DNA from: Drechslerella dactyloides
Lineage: Eukaryota; Ascomycota; Orbiliomycetes; Orbiliales; Orbiliaceae
Direction of reading: 5' to 3'
Length of the DNA stretch: 64,000 nt
Assembly (NCBI GenBank): GCA_020064725.1
Contig: JAGTWJ010000002.1
Span: forward strand, 1,240,001-1,304,000
A program made the translations under genes and the position numbers. This document shows, one piece after another, positions 10,892-23,925 of this stretch (positions within the stretch are counted from its first letter, which is position 1; every line of letters starts with the position of its first letter). The notes under the pieces are model-generated. The model had not been told where the DNA came from. It did no database searches and worked only from the letters and a program-made list of their open reading frames with translations.

Positions 10892-13800
10892 TTCTGCTAC
10901 ATCTCGAACTCTTGGGCTTTCCAAATTTCCTCTTTCTGTCCATCCTGGCATACCTATGGAACGATATATACGGTATCCCTGTTATCACGAGTCTTGACCA
11001 GTTTTAGAGACATCACGGGAGCACAAAAAAAGTTACTGTTGCTGGCTTCTAACTTGACATCACGGCATATTAATGACTACTTAAGTTTGGAAACACCTTT
11101 TACTTTGTCGGCCGGTTTTTGGTTTCTTTGATTTCTTTTTTAGGTCATTAACTGTTTTTGCATAAATTATTCCTTCTTCCGATCCTTACAATTTTTTTGG
11201 TGTCGCTTCAGGTGGTTTCGTTTCCGTTTGGGTTCTTGTAAATACCTTCTTTGATTATTTCTTTTAATAGGCTCACCCTCGCTTCCTCTTCTGCGTTTCT
11301 TCAATTGAGTACCCAATATCCTTCACTTTCTGGACATATTCCTTTCTATCTTCGATCTACCTTTGCAGCCATAAGCGAGAAGGATAAGTATTTGTTTGTG
11401 GGCTTCTGAAATATATTCGCTCTTTTTCTTTTTCTCTTATCTATATTTCCTTCTCTTTTACATATTCGTATATTTCTGTATTCTTCTTGAACTCACTCCT
11501 TACACCCCAGTGTATGTATACTCTTGCATTCAGAGTGTCATAATATCTAGTTGTGTAATGTCGATATACCTGTATCCAGAACAATATTATGCATGTATAT
11601 ACATTATTATCTATATACGAGTCGAGCAGCTGCCAACCCATTTCCCGAAATGATGTGGCAGATTGGACGGTTGATACTTATATACATGTCGAACCAGTTA
11701 GAATTCAGGAGCTGTCAAAACGGTCACAAGACTACGTCTACCCGCGCGACAATGTAAGTTTGCTCCGCGTCGAAATTGATTTATGATCATATCGATTAGC
11801 AAGCAAGCATCCCGGCCGTCCGGCTATTGGACACAGGGTACTGGGACGGCAGCGGACAGCGACCTTCCCCTGTCGATGCACGGCATCAAGCACCCTGCCC
11901 TCGATCGATTGATTGGGTAGGTTGATTGATTAATATTTTCGGCCCTCGGCTGTCGGCGGATAATGTTCAGTTTCCCCATTTGCTCGATGAGAGTTATACA
12001 TAACGTTAACCTTCATACACAAAGTTGAATCTTCCCGTTGACGAGTCATGAATATTATTAACTAAATGGAGATACAGCTTTCATGTGCTTTATATATGCG
12101 TATAAAATTCAAGGTGGCAAGGGAAAGCTCCGAGTCAACTTTAACTGAACATGCAGCTCTGCTCAAAAGACGAGCTCGTCTTTCTCCTTGCAGGCCGCTG
12201 TTGGATTCTATTGCTCCTGTTGGTCGGCGAGTGAACATTGGAATGCCGCACAGTGGCAGCCTGACCCCTTTGCCACAAAGTACCCAACCCGCAGCGGCAC
12301 TGCGAGAGTACCTTCCCAAATGTACCGACCAGCCTCGCCAGCGCAGGCACCATGCAGGCACATCTAGCATCATTGAGCTGGATGGCGCGATCCATCAATC
12401 ATATGCATGCATCTGCCGGGCGTATCACCCGACCAGTCTCTGCATTTGCTTTCTCCTCGGGTTGAAATTTTCGTTTCGATTTTTAATCCCAGCTGGGGAT
12501 TCCCCGCCACATGCATGCAGTCGAAAGTTCTAGTTGAGTGTGTAGGTACTTAAACTAGCTAGAGTCAACATCAGCCTTACAGCCGTACGCTACGCAAGAA
12601 AGCACCGATGGACGGGCATGTCCGTCTGGCGACGAATTTTGCGGCATGCACGTGCATGCAAGGACCCGAACGCCGTCGTCGGAGCTGTTGTCTGCACATA
12701 TTTTGGCGAAGTGTAGCTGTAGCTGCTGCGCTATAAATGCACTACCCGTACCTCGAGGATTCCCGCATTCGTATGGCGCACGCGCATGCCGAATCTTCTT
12801 CCGACAGTCTGGATAGGCACCATCGCCGCACACTCAGGATACGTATTGAACACGCAGAAAGCAGTGGCATCTGCACATGTAAAGACATACATGCATGTGT
12901 GCATTATTTCGCAACTATGAATCATTCAGACGTCGGATTCGCCGTTAGTACGTAGCAAAGACGTAGCTATACGTCGACGCGCATTGAGTTGATTGCCACC
13001 GCCCCGATGTTTTTTTCGAGGTTGCGTTTGACTTTGCGGGTCAGAACGAGACGGTGTTGGGTGGCTGTAGACTATCACGTAACTAGAATCTGGGAGCATG
13101 TAGTCTGATTTAGCAGCAGCTAACGATTATGATCTTTGCAGTACTAATTGGTCAATTGGTTCGTAAACGTAAATTTGTTCAATTTATCGCTACTGGAGCT
13201 ATATATAGCTATTTAGAAGTGTCTTCCAGAGCATAATTTCGTAGCGGCCAATTAAAAGAATGGTACAGGAATTCTTGTCAGTTTAAGAGGCAGAAATCGA
13301 GGAGTGCTTGATGCACAAATGTAGCAGTTAGCCAGGCTGGTTTAACCCTAACATCGATGCAACAATGTCAATTTTGCAAACACAGCGCAAAAAACAAAAC
13401 TCGTCCACGCGTTACTGGCTTAATGGAACCGGAAATTTGCTGCTTCTTTTCCGTCGCATGAAGAAAGGATGTAAACCAAGCCCGGAAAATCATGGAAAAC
13501 TTGACCATGCATAAAGAAGAAAGTAATTCGGTATCATTTTATTGTAGGACCTTTTAGTATATAGCATAAGAAATAAGCTAGCTGCAATGCGTGTCGCTGA
13601 ACATGCGGCCCGCGAGACACTAGCGCCGTGGATATCGAGATTGAAGAAATGCACGAAAGTCATGATGAACTGGTATCCGCAGCACCGTGATAGATGTATG
13701 CTGCACCCCCTCGCTATGTATATGTGACAGACCAGCGACACCTAAATCAAAAACAAATCAAATTGTGATAAAAAAAATTATAAAACATCGACAGAATTCG

Positions 13801-13968
13801 AAAATAATTCGCTGTGCAACCTAGGTCAATATGATTCATAACGCAATGCTGGAAAGGGCAGAAAACCATCTATACAATCCAAGAGGAGTTTTATTCCAAG
13901 AAATAAAAATGACCCCACGCAGTTGCTGTCCGCGTGAGGCATGCATGTATGGAAATCTGTCATCGTTT
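10892..13968. other. Intergenic, no gene seen
   Basis: This is 3.1 kb between the hydrolase stop and the stop of the next, minus-strand gene. The first 800 bp is T-rich and may contain the hydrolase 3' region. The rest has many CATGCATG-like palindromes (about 12.3-12.9 kb) and only short, low-quality open frames. Confidence 0.5.
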
Positions 13969-16737
13969 TTATCGTTTCTCATTAAGGTTCGCCTCGTTCG
14001 AAAGGATGTTTTCCATTAATGCCCAATACGAAGGGTCCACCTGACTTAGCCACGCGCTGCTCTCGTTCGGCGACGGATCTTTCAGACTGCTGAAGCCCAA
14101 AGCGGCGCGGCCGGATGATTCGTAGTTTGGCCAGAACTTCGGCACAATACTGTTGTCTACTCGTATGTCGTTGGACGGTACTACGGGCGGGACATATAGC
14201 TGTTTCGGCCCGCCGGGTAGCGGACTCGGAGAAATAGAAGAGGAGGAGGCGGAGGGGTTCGACGGTATGGAGGATGCCGCGAGCGACGCGTAGGACGAAG
14301 CGGAAGGAGTGACACTATAATCAAGGTTATGGTACGGCATCCCTGCTGGAGTCTCTATTGTAGGGTTATAGCTTCCAGGGGTCTGTTCGTTTTTCAGAAT
14401 TTTCGCAATCTCGTTGAAAAGGTTGAGGCATTGCACAGCTGTTGGGCGGGCTAGAGCTGCTGCGTGTAGTGCTTTGATGCAAGTTTCCAGTTCACCGTTC
14501 GTGGTTACCTGGAATGGTTTGGTGAATATTGTCGAGGCAAGCAGGAGGACAATAGATATCTTGAATGTATGTTGGTAGGATAATTCGCTTTGATGCAATC
14601 GGAAGCCTCTTTCCCAATCCGGATGTCGCATCATGCGGGAAAGCAGATGTGCGGTAGATTTTCCTACCTCCACGGATCGTATGAAGCAGCGTGTTCTCAG
14701 GCGGCGATCAAGAGTTGCGTCTGTGAAGTACCGGTACATGGAAAGCCTTATTGCCATCGGCAACATGGAATCTGTGGATCGTATTAATCCTGGTAGCGAT
14801 GTATTCTAGGGAGCACGCAGAAATGGAGGACTCACATTTCACGAGAACTGGGTCAAGAGGACTCGAGTTGTCCCAATCGAGTATACCCTCGGGGAAACTC
14901 TTCTCTATGCTGTCTAGCTTTTGCTCGATATCACTCATGCGATATTCGACCTGCTCTTCATTCCCAGCTTCAACACTAAACCGGAGTATAGGGTCTATGA
15001 ATCGCGATGCGGCGATAAGTTTTTGCATGAGCACGACCCCGACAAAGACATTTGATCCCGACGGACCGGCTTCATAAAAAGTATCAACCAGGTCATTGGT
15101 CTCATTTGTCCCTGGCTCGTCCATGTCAATCTCCTCCTCGTCAAGAATTGGTGGTCTCCCAAACTGCAGCGCTAGCTTCCTGTCCAAAAGAAATGCAGCC
15201 CAAAATAAGCGCGACCGATGCTCTCGCTCGGCCGGCGTGAACTTGCCGTCGGCTGGTTTTCGATGGAGCCCGAGATCCTGGCAAACTCTTACAAGAGACC
15301 CTGCTGTCATCCATGATGGAGATGGTAGCGCTGCAAGGTCTAGATACATCGCCATGACCATAAACACTAAATTTCATTCATGGTAAGCAGGAGGCCCTTG
15401 CCTACCATCACGTTGGAGTCAGGGTTTATCAACCATACCTTCAGCATCGGCTAACGAATACATTGGCTGATTCAGATCGTGGAACTTCCTGGCACACTCG
15501 AGGTAGTGCCATCCTCGCCTACTGTCGGAGATGTTAGTTCGTGGTTTGTTGGAGTCATTGATGAAAGCTTGGATGAACCCTTACTGGGAATTATAATTTA
15601 GCGCTTCGAAGAAGTCGGAATCATCTGAACATATGCTGGCAAAAGCATATATCGCCATTAACACACAGAACACGCTTGTGATAACCGCCTGATCGTTCGG
15701 AAAGATCGGTGCCTCGTATGCTCGTTCAAACTTATTTAGGATTATTGGCCAATAAAATATTGGTAGACATCTAACCAATGAGAATGTTAAGGCTTCTGTT
15801 GGAATCCTGCTTCGATATTGTTGGATTTGCATACCTAGGGGTGTTCCTGTAAAATATATCCAGTAACTTCTTTCCATCTTCCTGGGGCGGTAGGAGCGCT
15901 CGAAGATCGCGTATCTGGGAGCCTTCCGGATATGGGGACGGGTTTGTCGCATAGGTTTTCGCTTCACTGTCCTTCCACGCATTCAGGAGTGGTGTAGTGT
16001 CGTAGCCCAGTCTCTCTACATAATCTTTCACCGATGTTAAGAACCCAAGCCCGGAAGTTGAACCGACGAAGACGTCCTCGTTCGGGCTGTTGTCATAGGA
16101 AAAGCTTCGCAATGGTAGCGATAAAGAGGACCTCGGAGACAAATCGTTTGGTGAATGACCAGTAGTCGTAGAGGTTGATGGGCTTTCACTCTTCCTGCGC
16201 ATTGATAAACTATGCGAGTCGGCTGGCGACGACTCGACATCCAATCCACCACCATCGCTGCCACGTTCGCCTGATTGTAGCTTAGCCTCCGCTATTTTCA
16301 GTTTCTCGTTGAGCTCCTGGACCGTAGTCTCGAGCATTCGAAGACGTCTAATCAGAAATGTTAGAATGAATGCTGGCGATGTACGAGCTTTGTTGAACTG
16401 CGACACGAACGCACCTAGCTGGGCCTATTTTTTTCTTCTCATGTTCCGACTCGGAGAATTTGCAAAGAAGCGAAGCAGACGCGCACGACGTGCATATTCC
16501 CTCGGGGGGTGCGTCGCACTAATAGTTCTTGTTTAACTTGGGCTCAAGTGTGGGTAGGTCTGCTGACTACCGAAGGCTACTGACCTTAGTTTTGCGGAGT
16601 CTACAGGCGTCGCAAGCTCTACTCCGACGTCGCTTCTGGAAAGTGCGCTTGTTGCTAGGTGCCTGGGCATTCTGTGGGCGGGGTATCACCACAAGATCAT
16701 CTTCAGGGACAGCTTCCAAGTTGCTTCCGCCTTCCAT
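13969..16737 (-). CDS. Zn2Cys6 transcription factor with fungal-specific regulatory domain
   Basis: Seven exons on the minus strand (16737-16585, 16518-16415, 16347-15835, 15770-15585, 15521-15439, 15366-14836, 14771-13969) give 790 residues. All six introns are 63-72 nt and keep phase. The binuclear zinc cluster uses Cys42, 45, 52, 60, 63 and 70 (CX2CX6CX7CX2CX6C) and is split by intron 1 just before the third Cys. A short coiled coil (MLETTVQELNEKLKIAEAKL) follows for dimerisation. The fungal_trans domain spans about residues 245-520 (motifs LPIFYWPIILNKFE, VCQDLGLHRK, FWAAFLLDRKLALQFGRPP). The C-terminus is Ser/Pro-rich. It is a nuclear DNA-binding regulator by family; its target genes cannot be read from the sequence. 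The ATG at 16737 follows an in-frame stop, which fixes the start. Confidence 0.9.
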
Positions 16738-19252
16738 CGGTTCCTGCTCCCCTCAAGAAAGCAACGGTAATACGGAGGGGTCTGTCGCGTATACGGAGGA
16801 ATGAAGTGTCACTTGAGATTCCCGGTTGTTGTTATCGTGTGGTCATCGTGAGTTTGGCAAGGTCTGTCCTGGAAAAGAGGTCGCAAAACTAAACCGTACT
16901 ACTAGAGACGTGGCAGCAGTGTTGCTAACGTTGACTGGCTCCTCTATATGGCAAATTGGGGTTGGCTGATGGAAGGTCGTAGGGGACTGGTTATTGCCAA
17001 ATAATACCGACACACGAACCAAATACACAAATTAGGCTCAGCTCTCTACTTCTTGTCCTTCAGCTCCATGCGTAATATGGCGGTGCTTGCTGTGGCGACA
17101 CAACGAACTTTGTGGAAAGCCTCCCTCGCGCAATCCGTGACAACGACCAAGATTTCTCAATACTGTGGGCGTCTGGCCCGAAATTATATTGAGCAATTGA
17201 CTGCAACTCCTTGCCAGCTGTGGCAAGCCCACATGACAGAACTCGAAGGGCAAAACAGTCAGCCGCCTTGGGAAAAGTGATGCGGAGATACCAGAATTTG
17301 TGCGGCAGACTATTCGCACCGTTTCTTGGGTACGGATTAACTTGTGGCTCGGAGCATGGACCGACGCTCGTTTGCCGCCCGAGTGTCGATGCTGATCTTT
17401 CTTGTTCGTAGATGCATGAGTCGTTTGATGACAAAATCATGGCTATCGTTTGCAAGTCTCGGGGGAACGAGACGAGCATGATGGCCAAACAGACTAGATG
17501 CCAAATGCATCTATTCGCTAGGCCCTCTTGCGGGTGTTTCCTAGGTCCGTGCCTTGAGGGGACGGGAGGCAATCCGGAGCTGAGCACAAGGCTCTTGGCG
17601 CGTTGTTGTGATTGGTTGGACCCCGGATCCGAGTGGGCCGAAAGTCGCGACTGCGGATCAGAACCAAGTTAGGGCATTGTTGGAAATAGTTCCAATCTTG
17701 AGGTTTCTTTACCTAGATCTTGCCACGCAGGTACTTGAGCCTCGAAGACTCAATATCTGTATAGGAATGCGGGAAAACTTAAATCCATTTTGCGACCTAT
17801 GAGATGAAAGCCTGAAAGCCGCATTGCTGACCAAGAGAAAGTCGCGAAGTCGCGTGAAATGCGGCTATTTCGGGGGTAGAACGCTTTGACCTTGTAGTCT
17901 CGACAAGCGCAGTGGTGGCTTGAAACTCATATCCCCTTAAGGTTTCGAGGCTGGAATTGTTGAGGGATATTCCCTGAGCAAAAAAAAAGCCTTGTGAGTT
18001 TCTGGCTGCCGTGTATCTGGGGAGGGGTTCGGGTGAGCTTCTCTCCCGAAGTCTCTGACGCCGGAGTTTGGGCCATTGCGTTCGGAGCGAACATCGTGGA
18101 TGTCGTTGACAATAATGCAAAACCACTTGCAGAGAATCAGACTGCCCAATGGCTGAACAGACGGTTCTCTCATTATGGTCCCTCGACAAACCTCAGCACT
18201 CGAGCAGGCGAAACCCGGAGTGGGCTGGATAGTGGGATCAGACAACTCCGATCAAAGTTCTCCTCAACAAATAATGCTGATCGCGCGAGATGCCATTGAA
18301 CATCGTCGCCTGTCTGTACAACTTTCTTCGGTCTCTAGATATTTTTGAGACCGAATGGAGTATGTCGTGCGATTTTCGAATGCAACGAGGTAGCTAAAGT
18401 TCATCATCATGGGCGGGAACGACTTTGTTCTATTGATCTAGCAGAAATCATGAGCGTCTTCGTCAACTCCTTCGAATCAAACAGCTAACGAGAATACACC
18501 AGTCCATCCAACTTACAGTGTCTATCGCATTCAGCATCATTGAATGACTCTAATCGATAGGGTTTCAAATAGATAGGGATCTCCTGGGTGAATCTTGTTT
18601 ATCCAGCATAGTCGACACGCCTCAATTGACAGGAGTCCTGCTTAATATACTAGTATATCTGTTATTAGTCTCGCCAACCGCTATAGTGGGTCGCGGTATA
18701 TGGGATACTTAAAATCGCGTCACTGGCACAATGGGCAAGCCGATATTCCCATCTAGCCGTAGTGGCATTTCCATCCATTGAATCCCTGGTTTCGCAATGG
18801 CATGCATGACGTAGCCTTGTAGATGGAGCTGGCCAGGAGCAGGGCAAGGGAAGGGTGTTTTGAGGCGAGTGTTGTCCGCAAGCAGGAAGTTATGAATGGT
18901 CGGAAATCAAGACCCTTTATCCGGTGCCACAAGGTGGCACCACTCATCACGTGCTGAAGGGGCGCGTTGCGGCGTTTGACTTTGCAACACGCTTTTCGAG
19001 CGAACGAGATATTTATCACGTGATGATAAGTTAGGGCTTCAGACCCGGCAACACGTAAAGAGCAAACTTGACTAATCGAGCAAAAGTTGTTGGTGGCGGA
19101 GGTTTTCAGCGGGAAGACTCACCCGCAACGATCCATCGACATCTTCCCACCTGCATACCACCACCGACATATCCTATCAGCATCCGCAAATCCTACTATA
19201 TACGAATCAACGTTCGATCTCGATACAAACCTCCAACCTCTATACCGACAAC
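16738..19252. other. Intergenic between divergent regulator and rps30
   Basis: This 2.5 kb stretch separates the minus-strand Zn2Cys6 gene from rps30. A 175-codon open frame on the minus strand (about 17060-17587) has no recognisable motif or splice context. The right end holds the E-box elements listed for rps30. Confidence 0.5.
18947..19036 (+). promoter_or_regulatory. Putative rps30 promoter elements: two CACGTG sites and TTAGGGC
   Basis: CACGTG cores lie at 18948-18953 and 19017-19022; the second is the full palindrome TCACGTGA (19016-19023). TTAGGG follows at 19031-19036. The ATG is at 19253. In several ascomycetes ribosomal protein promoters use Cbf1-type CACGTG sites and Tbf1-type TTAGGG/AGGGCT sites. 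The pairing fits that pattern, but binding here is an inference. Confidence 0.4.
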
Positions 19253-19626
19253 ATGGGAAAGGTCCACGGCTCTCTCGCCCGTGCGGGCAAAGTCAAGTCT
19301 CAGACTCCAAAGGTACGACAATGCGGCCGAGTAGGGGGCTGGATATGCTGGACGCTGGAACTTCAAATGCTCTCCGGGGAATGCTGGCTGCGATCGGAAT
19401 CATCGCTGACGTGTAATGGATGAGAAATAGGTCGAGCCGCAAGAGAAGAAGAAGACACCTAAGGGACGAGCAAAGAAGAGAATACTCTACACTAGACGTT
19501 TCGTCAACGTCACCCTCACTGGAGGCAAGAGAAAGGTCAGCATAGATTCCAGGAATTGGCCATTCGCTTCTTGGAAGTCGGAGATCTAACTTTTACCTAC
19601 AGATGAACCCGAACCCTGGATCGTAA
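19253..19626 (+). CDS. rps30: 40S ribosomal protein eS30 (Rps30)
   Basis: Three exons, 19253-19312, 19431-19535 and 19603-19626, give 62 residues, the usual fungal length; introns are 118 and 67 nt. The protein starts [20 protein letters not shown], continues through a Lys/Arg-rich [12 protein letters not shown] block and [14 protein letters not shown], and ends MNPNPGS. This matches eS30 throughout. As in yeasts, there is no ubiquitin-like N-terminal fusion of the animal FAU type. It is a structural protein of the small ribosomal subunit near the decoding region. The last exon encodes seven residues. Confidence 0.96.
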
Positions 19627-22584
19627 TCCAGCCGATATTCTCCGTTTACTTCCAACTTACGTTTCTCCCACCGTTATCTCTTCTTTCCTCCTCACGAATC
19701 TCCTACTCCAACGCTAGGAATGTGGGAATACCTTCATACTATTTCGGGCATCAGGCGTTTTTTCTGCCGTTTGTACATCGCTGGTTGACCTCTATCTGTC
19801 TTCTTTCTTATACCTCATACAATTTCACGACGCCCGCCATTCTAATAGTGGAGGAAGTTTCAATCCGATTGTTGTATATGCGCTGGTTGAATGTATATCA
19901 GAAGCCGCGGTTGAATGCAATCTTCCACATTCAAATCTATCTAGCTGTTGAGGCATAATTCCAAAAGATGTGGCCTTGTAGTCAGATGAAGGCATTCGCC
20001 TGAGTTGCCGAACAATAGATTACCTCGGGGCTGTGGAAACCGCCCCGGTGAACAGTGATTGGCTGGATGCGGTCAGGGAAGGCCTAGACTCAAGTCCGTG
20101 TATCAAGGGGCCCGAGAAGCCAGCCGGAGGGTTACGTCCACGAGACCAGAAGCAGACCATTCACTTAAGAAGCGAAACATGGGTGGCGTGAGACCTTGCT
20201 GTGGTCTGCATTTAACACGTATCTATAGCCTGTCCATGTGCATGTGGCTTCGAGTAATCAGCGAACTATCGGACTTGCCCTGGGAAAATCCCAAGGTAAC
20301 GGTCCGGCTAAGATCTCATTGAATCTTGGTTCTTTGCAAACTAACGAGAGGAATTGCTGGCAACTTACTTAATAACATTGATGGGTTAATCATGCATGGT
20401 TGTGCGAGCCGGGTTTCGGCAGCGAGAGACGCACCTGCGCAGAGGTACGAACAAACCTTACGAGTGACAAAATTGCAAAAAGGGCGTCACTCCGAATGGC
20501 GCACACTCCCGAAGATGTATCTACCTGTACTAGAAAGTACTAAGGTGCCCTTAGTCTTGCGAAGCATCCCCATGCGGAGAAGGCGGCCGGGGCCCAGCTA
20601 GCTATTGATATCGGATGGTCATTGTATGAGTCAGTTGGTGAAAACTTAAAAATATTGGAAAGATTCTGTGCATACATATGGTACTGTTCGTGGTGCATAG
20701 AATGAGATATTTCAGTGAATTAGTGGACCATTTGTGGTCTTTGAGCTTTTATTTGATATCTTCTACAGGATAGCCAAGTTAACATTGGGCTAGTTCTTGC
20801 AGGAGGTCTCAAGGGTGGTCTAGTGCAGTGCGGCGAGCTGTCGACACAAGTATAGCTATTTAGTCTCGGAGATGCTGACAGTCTATGCACGAAGCTTGGA
20901 TACAAGTTGTCTCGTGAACCAGACGCCATCCTTTCACCTGCGAACCTGGTTTACGAGACAAGGATACAGGCGAACCATTGTTTGGCTTTTCGGCAAGATT
21001 GGTAAAATTGTACAATAGAGGGTTGAGTAACGTAGCTGCTGTGCGTGAATTGGAAAACCTAGCGTCATACCTTGGTACATCGAAATTCGAAAGTGTTATA
21101 ACTGTATTCTGTGCCGTGTGTCTTAGTGGTAAAACATGGGGCGTCAACGGGATATTGATCGCGATTGCGGGCGTTGGAGTTTGACTTAAATTATCGTCTC
21201 TCTAGCTGGTCGCCCTATATAAACATCTTTCCGAGAGCTGGAGATCTTGAGAATCAACAAATTTGTTGGTATCTGATCCATTGAATGATAACTTACTTGC
21301 CAGGATGTTATTCATTCAGTTGACCGTATGGCTGAATATATACACACTCGAACTCTGCAGATTTGGGAATCTTGGAGCCTCGGATAGCTCCGTTTATCAG
21401 GCGACAACCAAGTGCTCTTTTCTCATGCAACCACTATGAATCTGCTCCGTTCCCCCTCCCCGTAATGACCGGAATCTGCAGTGCCAGATCCTGTTTTGTG
21501 AATACGTGCGCAATTTCGTTCAGCCCTTCGCACCATTAAATGCAGGCGTAGGGCCCTAGGGGCGGGAGGCATGTACGTAGTTTGGTTGTGGCCAAGTCTT
21601 TAACCAGGAGACCAAAGTTTTCTTTTCATATGCATATATGCTTCGTGAACTAACCGCCCAGAACTAATTACAGACCAATCGAGGGATGCCCTGATGCGTA
21701 GCTGGCAAGTTCATATGATCTGTCACATTTTCTGGAGAAAATCTCTTTGAATCCAGAGGTATACGTACCCCATTGACGAAATGGCAGAAGTAGAGATCTA
21801 GAAACTGTTACTGGCCTTCGGTTGGACGTTATGTCGATGGCGAATCGGAACGCTCGAGTGTGCTTGCAGACTCCTGCATGGAATTCGCTGAATGGAAAGT
21901 CACTGAGACCTACCATGGAAGCCCTAGCATCCCCTATGATTTCTCTGGAAGTCCCTTATCAAGTAGCAATATGTTGGGTATATAAGCTCTCGATTCCTGT
22001 CCTACCTGGCTTGCAATTTATTGTGATCCACAGAATTTTCTCTTACACGATTATATTATCTGGTGATGCGCTCGTAAGCATCTATATTATCTACCCTCCT
22101 GCTATAGCCTCAATCTATAGACCTAGGAGTTCAATCCCCAGGTTAGTCAGCGGTCGTTATGCCAGATCACATTTCCAGACAGAGTTACTATATTCCGTCC
22201 TGCATGTGAAATATGCTGTGAAACCTTCAGTACCTAGAACCGGAGAGTAGCTGACGCCTAGCTATGTGCAGCGATTACCCGCATATTACTATCTTTCCTG
22301 AGCTCGATTTGCCAGCACCTGTAAGTGAAGTCCACCACTGCACTGCTTAGAGCCCGAGATTATGCTTAGAGAGCCCCCTACCCTGGCCGCCCCTTTTTTA
22401 AAGCTCCATTCTGCCTCCGCATCACATGTAAACTGTATCGATATATATCTCAGATTTCTTATGGCAACACGAATTTCTCCAATATCCAATCCTGATAGCA
22501 TACAATTGTACAAGGCTGTTGTAGGAATACCAAGCTAACTTATTACGTACTTACCTAAGCTATTACACCTGCGCAGCCCGAAAG
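19627..22584. other. Intergenic, no gene seen
   Basis: This is 3 kb after rps30. The first ~350 bp is T/C-rich and is probably the rps30 3' region. The remainder has scattered short frames on both strands with stops and no domain signal. Confidence 0.5.
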
Positions 22585-22788
22585 ATGTGTTTCTACGAAC
22601 TTCGTTACCACCCAGCGTGCGGCCATACCGCAGAACGCCTAGTCCGATACTGCCACGGGGCACGAACGGATCCATACCACAAGTGTTACGGTCCCAAACA
22701 GCGGGACCGCGAGGTCACCATTGAAAACGTCAAATGCCCTCAGAAATCCTGCGGCGGGCCGCCAGTCAGCGGGCCGGAGCAGGATTAG
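22585..22788 (+). CDS. Small Cys/His-rich protein of unknown function (MCFYE family-like)
   Basis: A single ATG-initiated frame of 67 codons begins MCFYELRYHPACGHTAERL. It has Cys at residues 2, 12 and 23 and further Cys in HKCYG, VKCPQ and KSCGG. Many filamentous fungi have short hypothetical proteins that open with MC(F/Y)YE..., then a Cys-Gly and spaced Cys/His, and this one fits that look. The Cys spacing suggests metal binding. I see no signal peptide. It stands alone, more than 1 kb from any neighbour. The C-terminal PVSGPEQD tail could instead be read-through into an intron. Function unknown. Confidence 0.5.
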   Translation: MCFYELRYHPACGHTAERLVRYCHGARTDPYHKCYGPKQRDREVTIENVKCPQKSCGGPPVSGPEQD

Positions 22789-23925
22789 CACCCGGACGTC
22801 CCCCGTCTGTGAGCTGACAGCTGGGAAGCGAGTCAAGCTTAGCGTAGCTTGATCCGCTACTGCCCCGCTTTCAACACTACGCTTTGTACGCCCGCCACGG
22901 GCAGAATTATACGACATGCAATTAATTACGATTTTCATTCTTCTCATGCTTTGACTGAATTTGATCTCTATAACCGGGATCATTTGCTCTCTGAATCTTT
23001 GTGACAGTTTTGTCTTGTGCGCTTTTGTCCGGGCCGTTCTTTGTTTGTGGGAGTCAAGGCAAAAGATCCTCCGTATGCAATGTAAATCTCTAATTCTTTC
23101 ACTCGCCCAAATTTGTCAATTCTATGACAATTCTGTTTGATTACCCGCTCCCGTTGCGATTGGAGAGAAACATGTTTGCAACCCTGCCTTGCTCGGATCC
23201 GGTCTCGGCTCCCCGCGTTGTTCGGTGTTGTATTCTTTCAACCGTCTTTACCCTGGGTAAAGCTTGACGTCTGGTATCGAGACAATGCTAGTACTAGAGT
23301 ACTGCGAAATAAGACAATATTCTAGCCGCTATTCAAAAGGCGCTGCGAATACTACAGCCGTTCCGTGTGCTTTCATTATTTCGGGATCTGTTAACCTGAG
23401 ACACGGGACATCCGCTTGAGCCAATTGTGTCGCGGGTAGGCGATATTGCTATGTGAGCACATGCTGGGATGCGGAATGGAGGCCTTTCTGAAATGGGTGT
23501 GGAGTACCTGTCTAGACTATTCATGGTCTTTGTATGCACCCTTGAGATTGTTCAGCTTTGCATATGCAAGTGGGGGGTATGTCTATGATTAGCGGTATCA
23601 ATGTTTCATTCCGTAAGCGCATTCATGTCCGTCCAAATCGAAGAGGCGTATTGGTCTCTTGATCGAGTAATAACCTAACGTTGTGCGACAGAATTACGAT
23701 GAACCAAGCAACCGGACAGCCAAAGAAAGTTTGGGGGCCTGCGGGGACAGCTCAGAACTACAAATGATATCATGCAACAAAAACCCTAGGCGGCTCAAGG
23801 TAGTCTCAGGACTAGACTCAAGGAAATCAGGTCAAAATGGGTCCTAATTTATCTCGGCTCAGAAGCACGGGAAGTTCGGCTTTGGTACATAGCATACATG
23901 CATGTTGTCTTGGCTAAGTGGGTAG
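22789..23925. other. Intergenic, no gene seen
   Basis: This 1.1 kb stretch separates the Cys-rich gene from the DAP1-like gene, which ends toward it. I see only short broken frames. Confidence 0.5.

Noticed and set aside
17060..17587. Open frame of 175 codons on the minus strand between the Zn2Cys6 gene and rps30
   Set aside because: No recognisable motif and no promoter or splice context. Overlapping plus-strand frames show that the openness is compositional.
22060..22145. tRNA-like sequence with TTCAATCCC resembling a B box
   Set aside because: The T-stem and acceptor stem do not pair, and no anticodon arm could be drawn.
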